Shown in pieces: positions 40,741 to 40,844 of a stretch of DNA of 40,844 nucleotides; within the stretch, counting starts at the first letter, position 1; each line of letters begins with the position of its first letter. Source of the DNA: Bartonella sp. F02 (GTDB taxonomy: Bacteria; Pseudomonadota; Alphaproteobacteria; Rhizobiales; Rhizobiaceae); the NCBI RefSeq assembly GCF_026929975.1, contig NZ_JANHOK010000007.1, positions 1 through 40,844 of the forward strand, in the 5' to 3' direction. The translations under genes were made by a program, and so were the position numbers. The notes under the pieces were generated by a model. The model was given only the letters and a program-made list of their open reading frames with translations, was not told the DNA's origin and searched no databases.

Positions 40741-40844
40741 TTACATTATACTGTTAAATATAGCATCCCAATCACTGGCTAATTTCGAATTTGCAATCCG
40801 CATTCTTTCTCTCTCTTTTTTCCGACGCTGGATCTCTTGCTCCA
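40741..40844 (-). pseudogene. Deleted copy of the TraI-tail fusion at the window edge
   Basis: On the reverse strand the frame GARDPASEKRERERMRIANS continues KLASDWDAIFNSIM and stops at 40741. It equals the fusion gene of 31310–32647 around 32050–32080 joined directly to about 32503–32550 (MRIENPKLASDWDAM), so some 410 bases are missing in this copy. Its other end is outside the window. Confidence 0.7.
40808..40844 (-). repeat. Terminal inverted copy of the three-copy repeat
   Basis: Reverse complement is identical to 1–33 and extends to about 37 bases with 32047–32083. Confidence 0.85.

Noticed and set aside
1-40844. Window as a complete circular plasmid
   Set aside because: The matching ends are inverted, not direct, so they do not allow closure by overlap.

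Overview
The window looks like a plasmid, or a plasmid-derived accessory island, from a Bartonella-type alphaproteobacterium. The main reason is three genes encoding proteins with the FIC–OB–BID architecture of Bartonella effector proteins (Beps), lying around a complete VirB2–VirB11/VirD4-type type IV secretion system (T4SS). The DNA is AT-rich throughout. The rest is plasmid material: two replication initiators, partition genes, IncP-like transfer genes with an oriT, toxin–antitoxin loci and many broken genes.

Layout. 1–2100: an iteron replicon (RepA, reverse strand, five iterons) and a dead traJ copy. 2300–6150: two tandem effector genes, each preceded by a similar small RNA hairpin. 6300–18120: virD4, a reverse-strand SNase-like gene, then virB2 to virB11 with overlapping or closely spaced ends. 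18187–20036: a 44-codon ORF carrying a FIC-antitoxin-like motif, then a third effector gene and a strong terminator. 20376–23969: decayed DNA and a 1041-aa reverse-strand protein built from about 13 helical repeats, which I do not recognise. 24194–25112: a resolvase gene with an internal deletion, then an intact hicAB pair. 25204–28383: fragments of an IncP/Ti-like Trb mating-pair operon (trbB'–trbJ'–'trbK chimera, TrbK-like lipoprotein, trbL with a deletion), then trbA and korB. 28527–31206: parA, a ribbon-helix-helix partner and repC, forming a second replicon. 31310–33570: a phosphoribosyltransferase/TraI-tail fusion with a nonsense codon, then hipB with a broken hipA. 34070–36208: a Fic protein with a complete active site, a broken hicA and an intact resolvase. 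36546–40064: RP4-like traC(N-terminus)–traF–traG(C-terminus)–traJ–oriT–traK–traL'–'traM. 40124–40661: relBE. The two window ends are inverted copies of one short repeat that also occurs at 32047, which suggests an assembly break at a repeat.

How it fits together. The VirB/VirD4 machine appears complete and would export the three BID proteins through their C-terminal signals. All three carry degraded FIC motifs, so they are unlikely to be ordinary AMP-transferases. The second transfer system (Tra/Trb) has lost its relaxase, most of its coupling protein and most of its pilus genes, but keeps oriT, TraJ and TraK. The plasmid might therefore still be mobilised in trans. Repeated modules (resolvase–hicA, relB start, traJ, a 91-aa gene, the TraI-tail repeat) that have decayed differently point to repeated cointegration and deletion between related plasmids.

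Everything here is read by eye. Family assignments rest on remembered motifs and gene order, not on searches.
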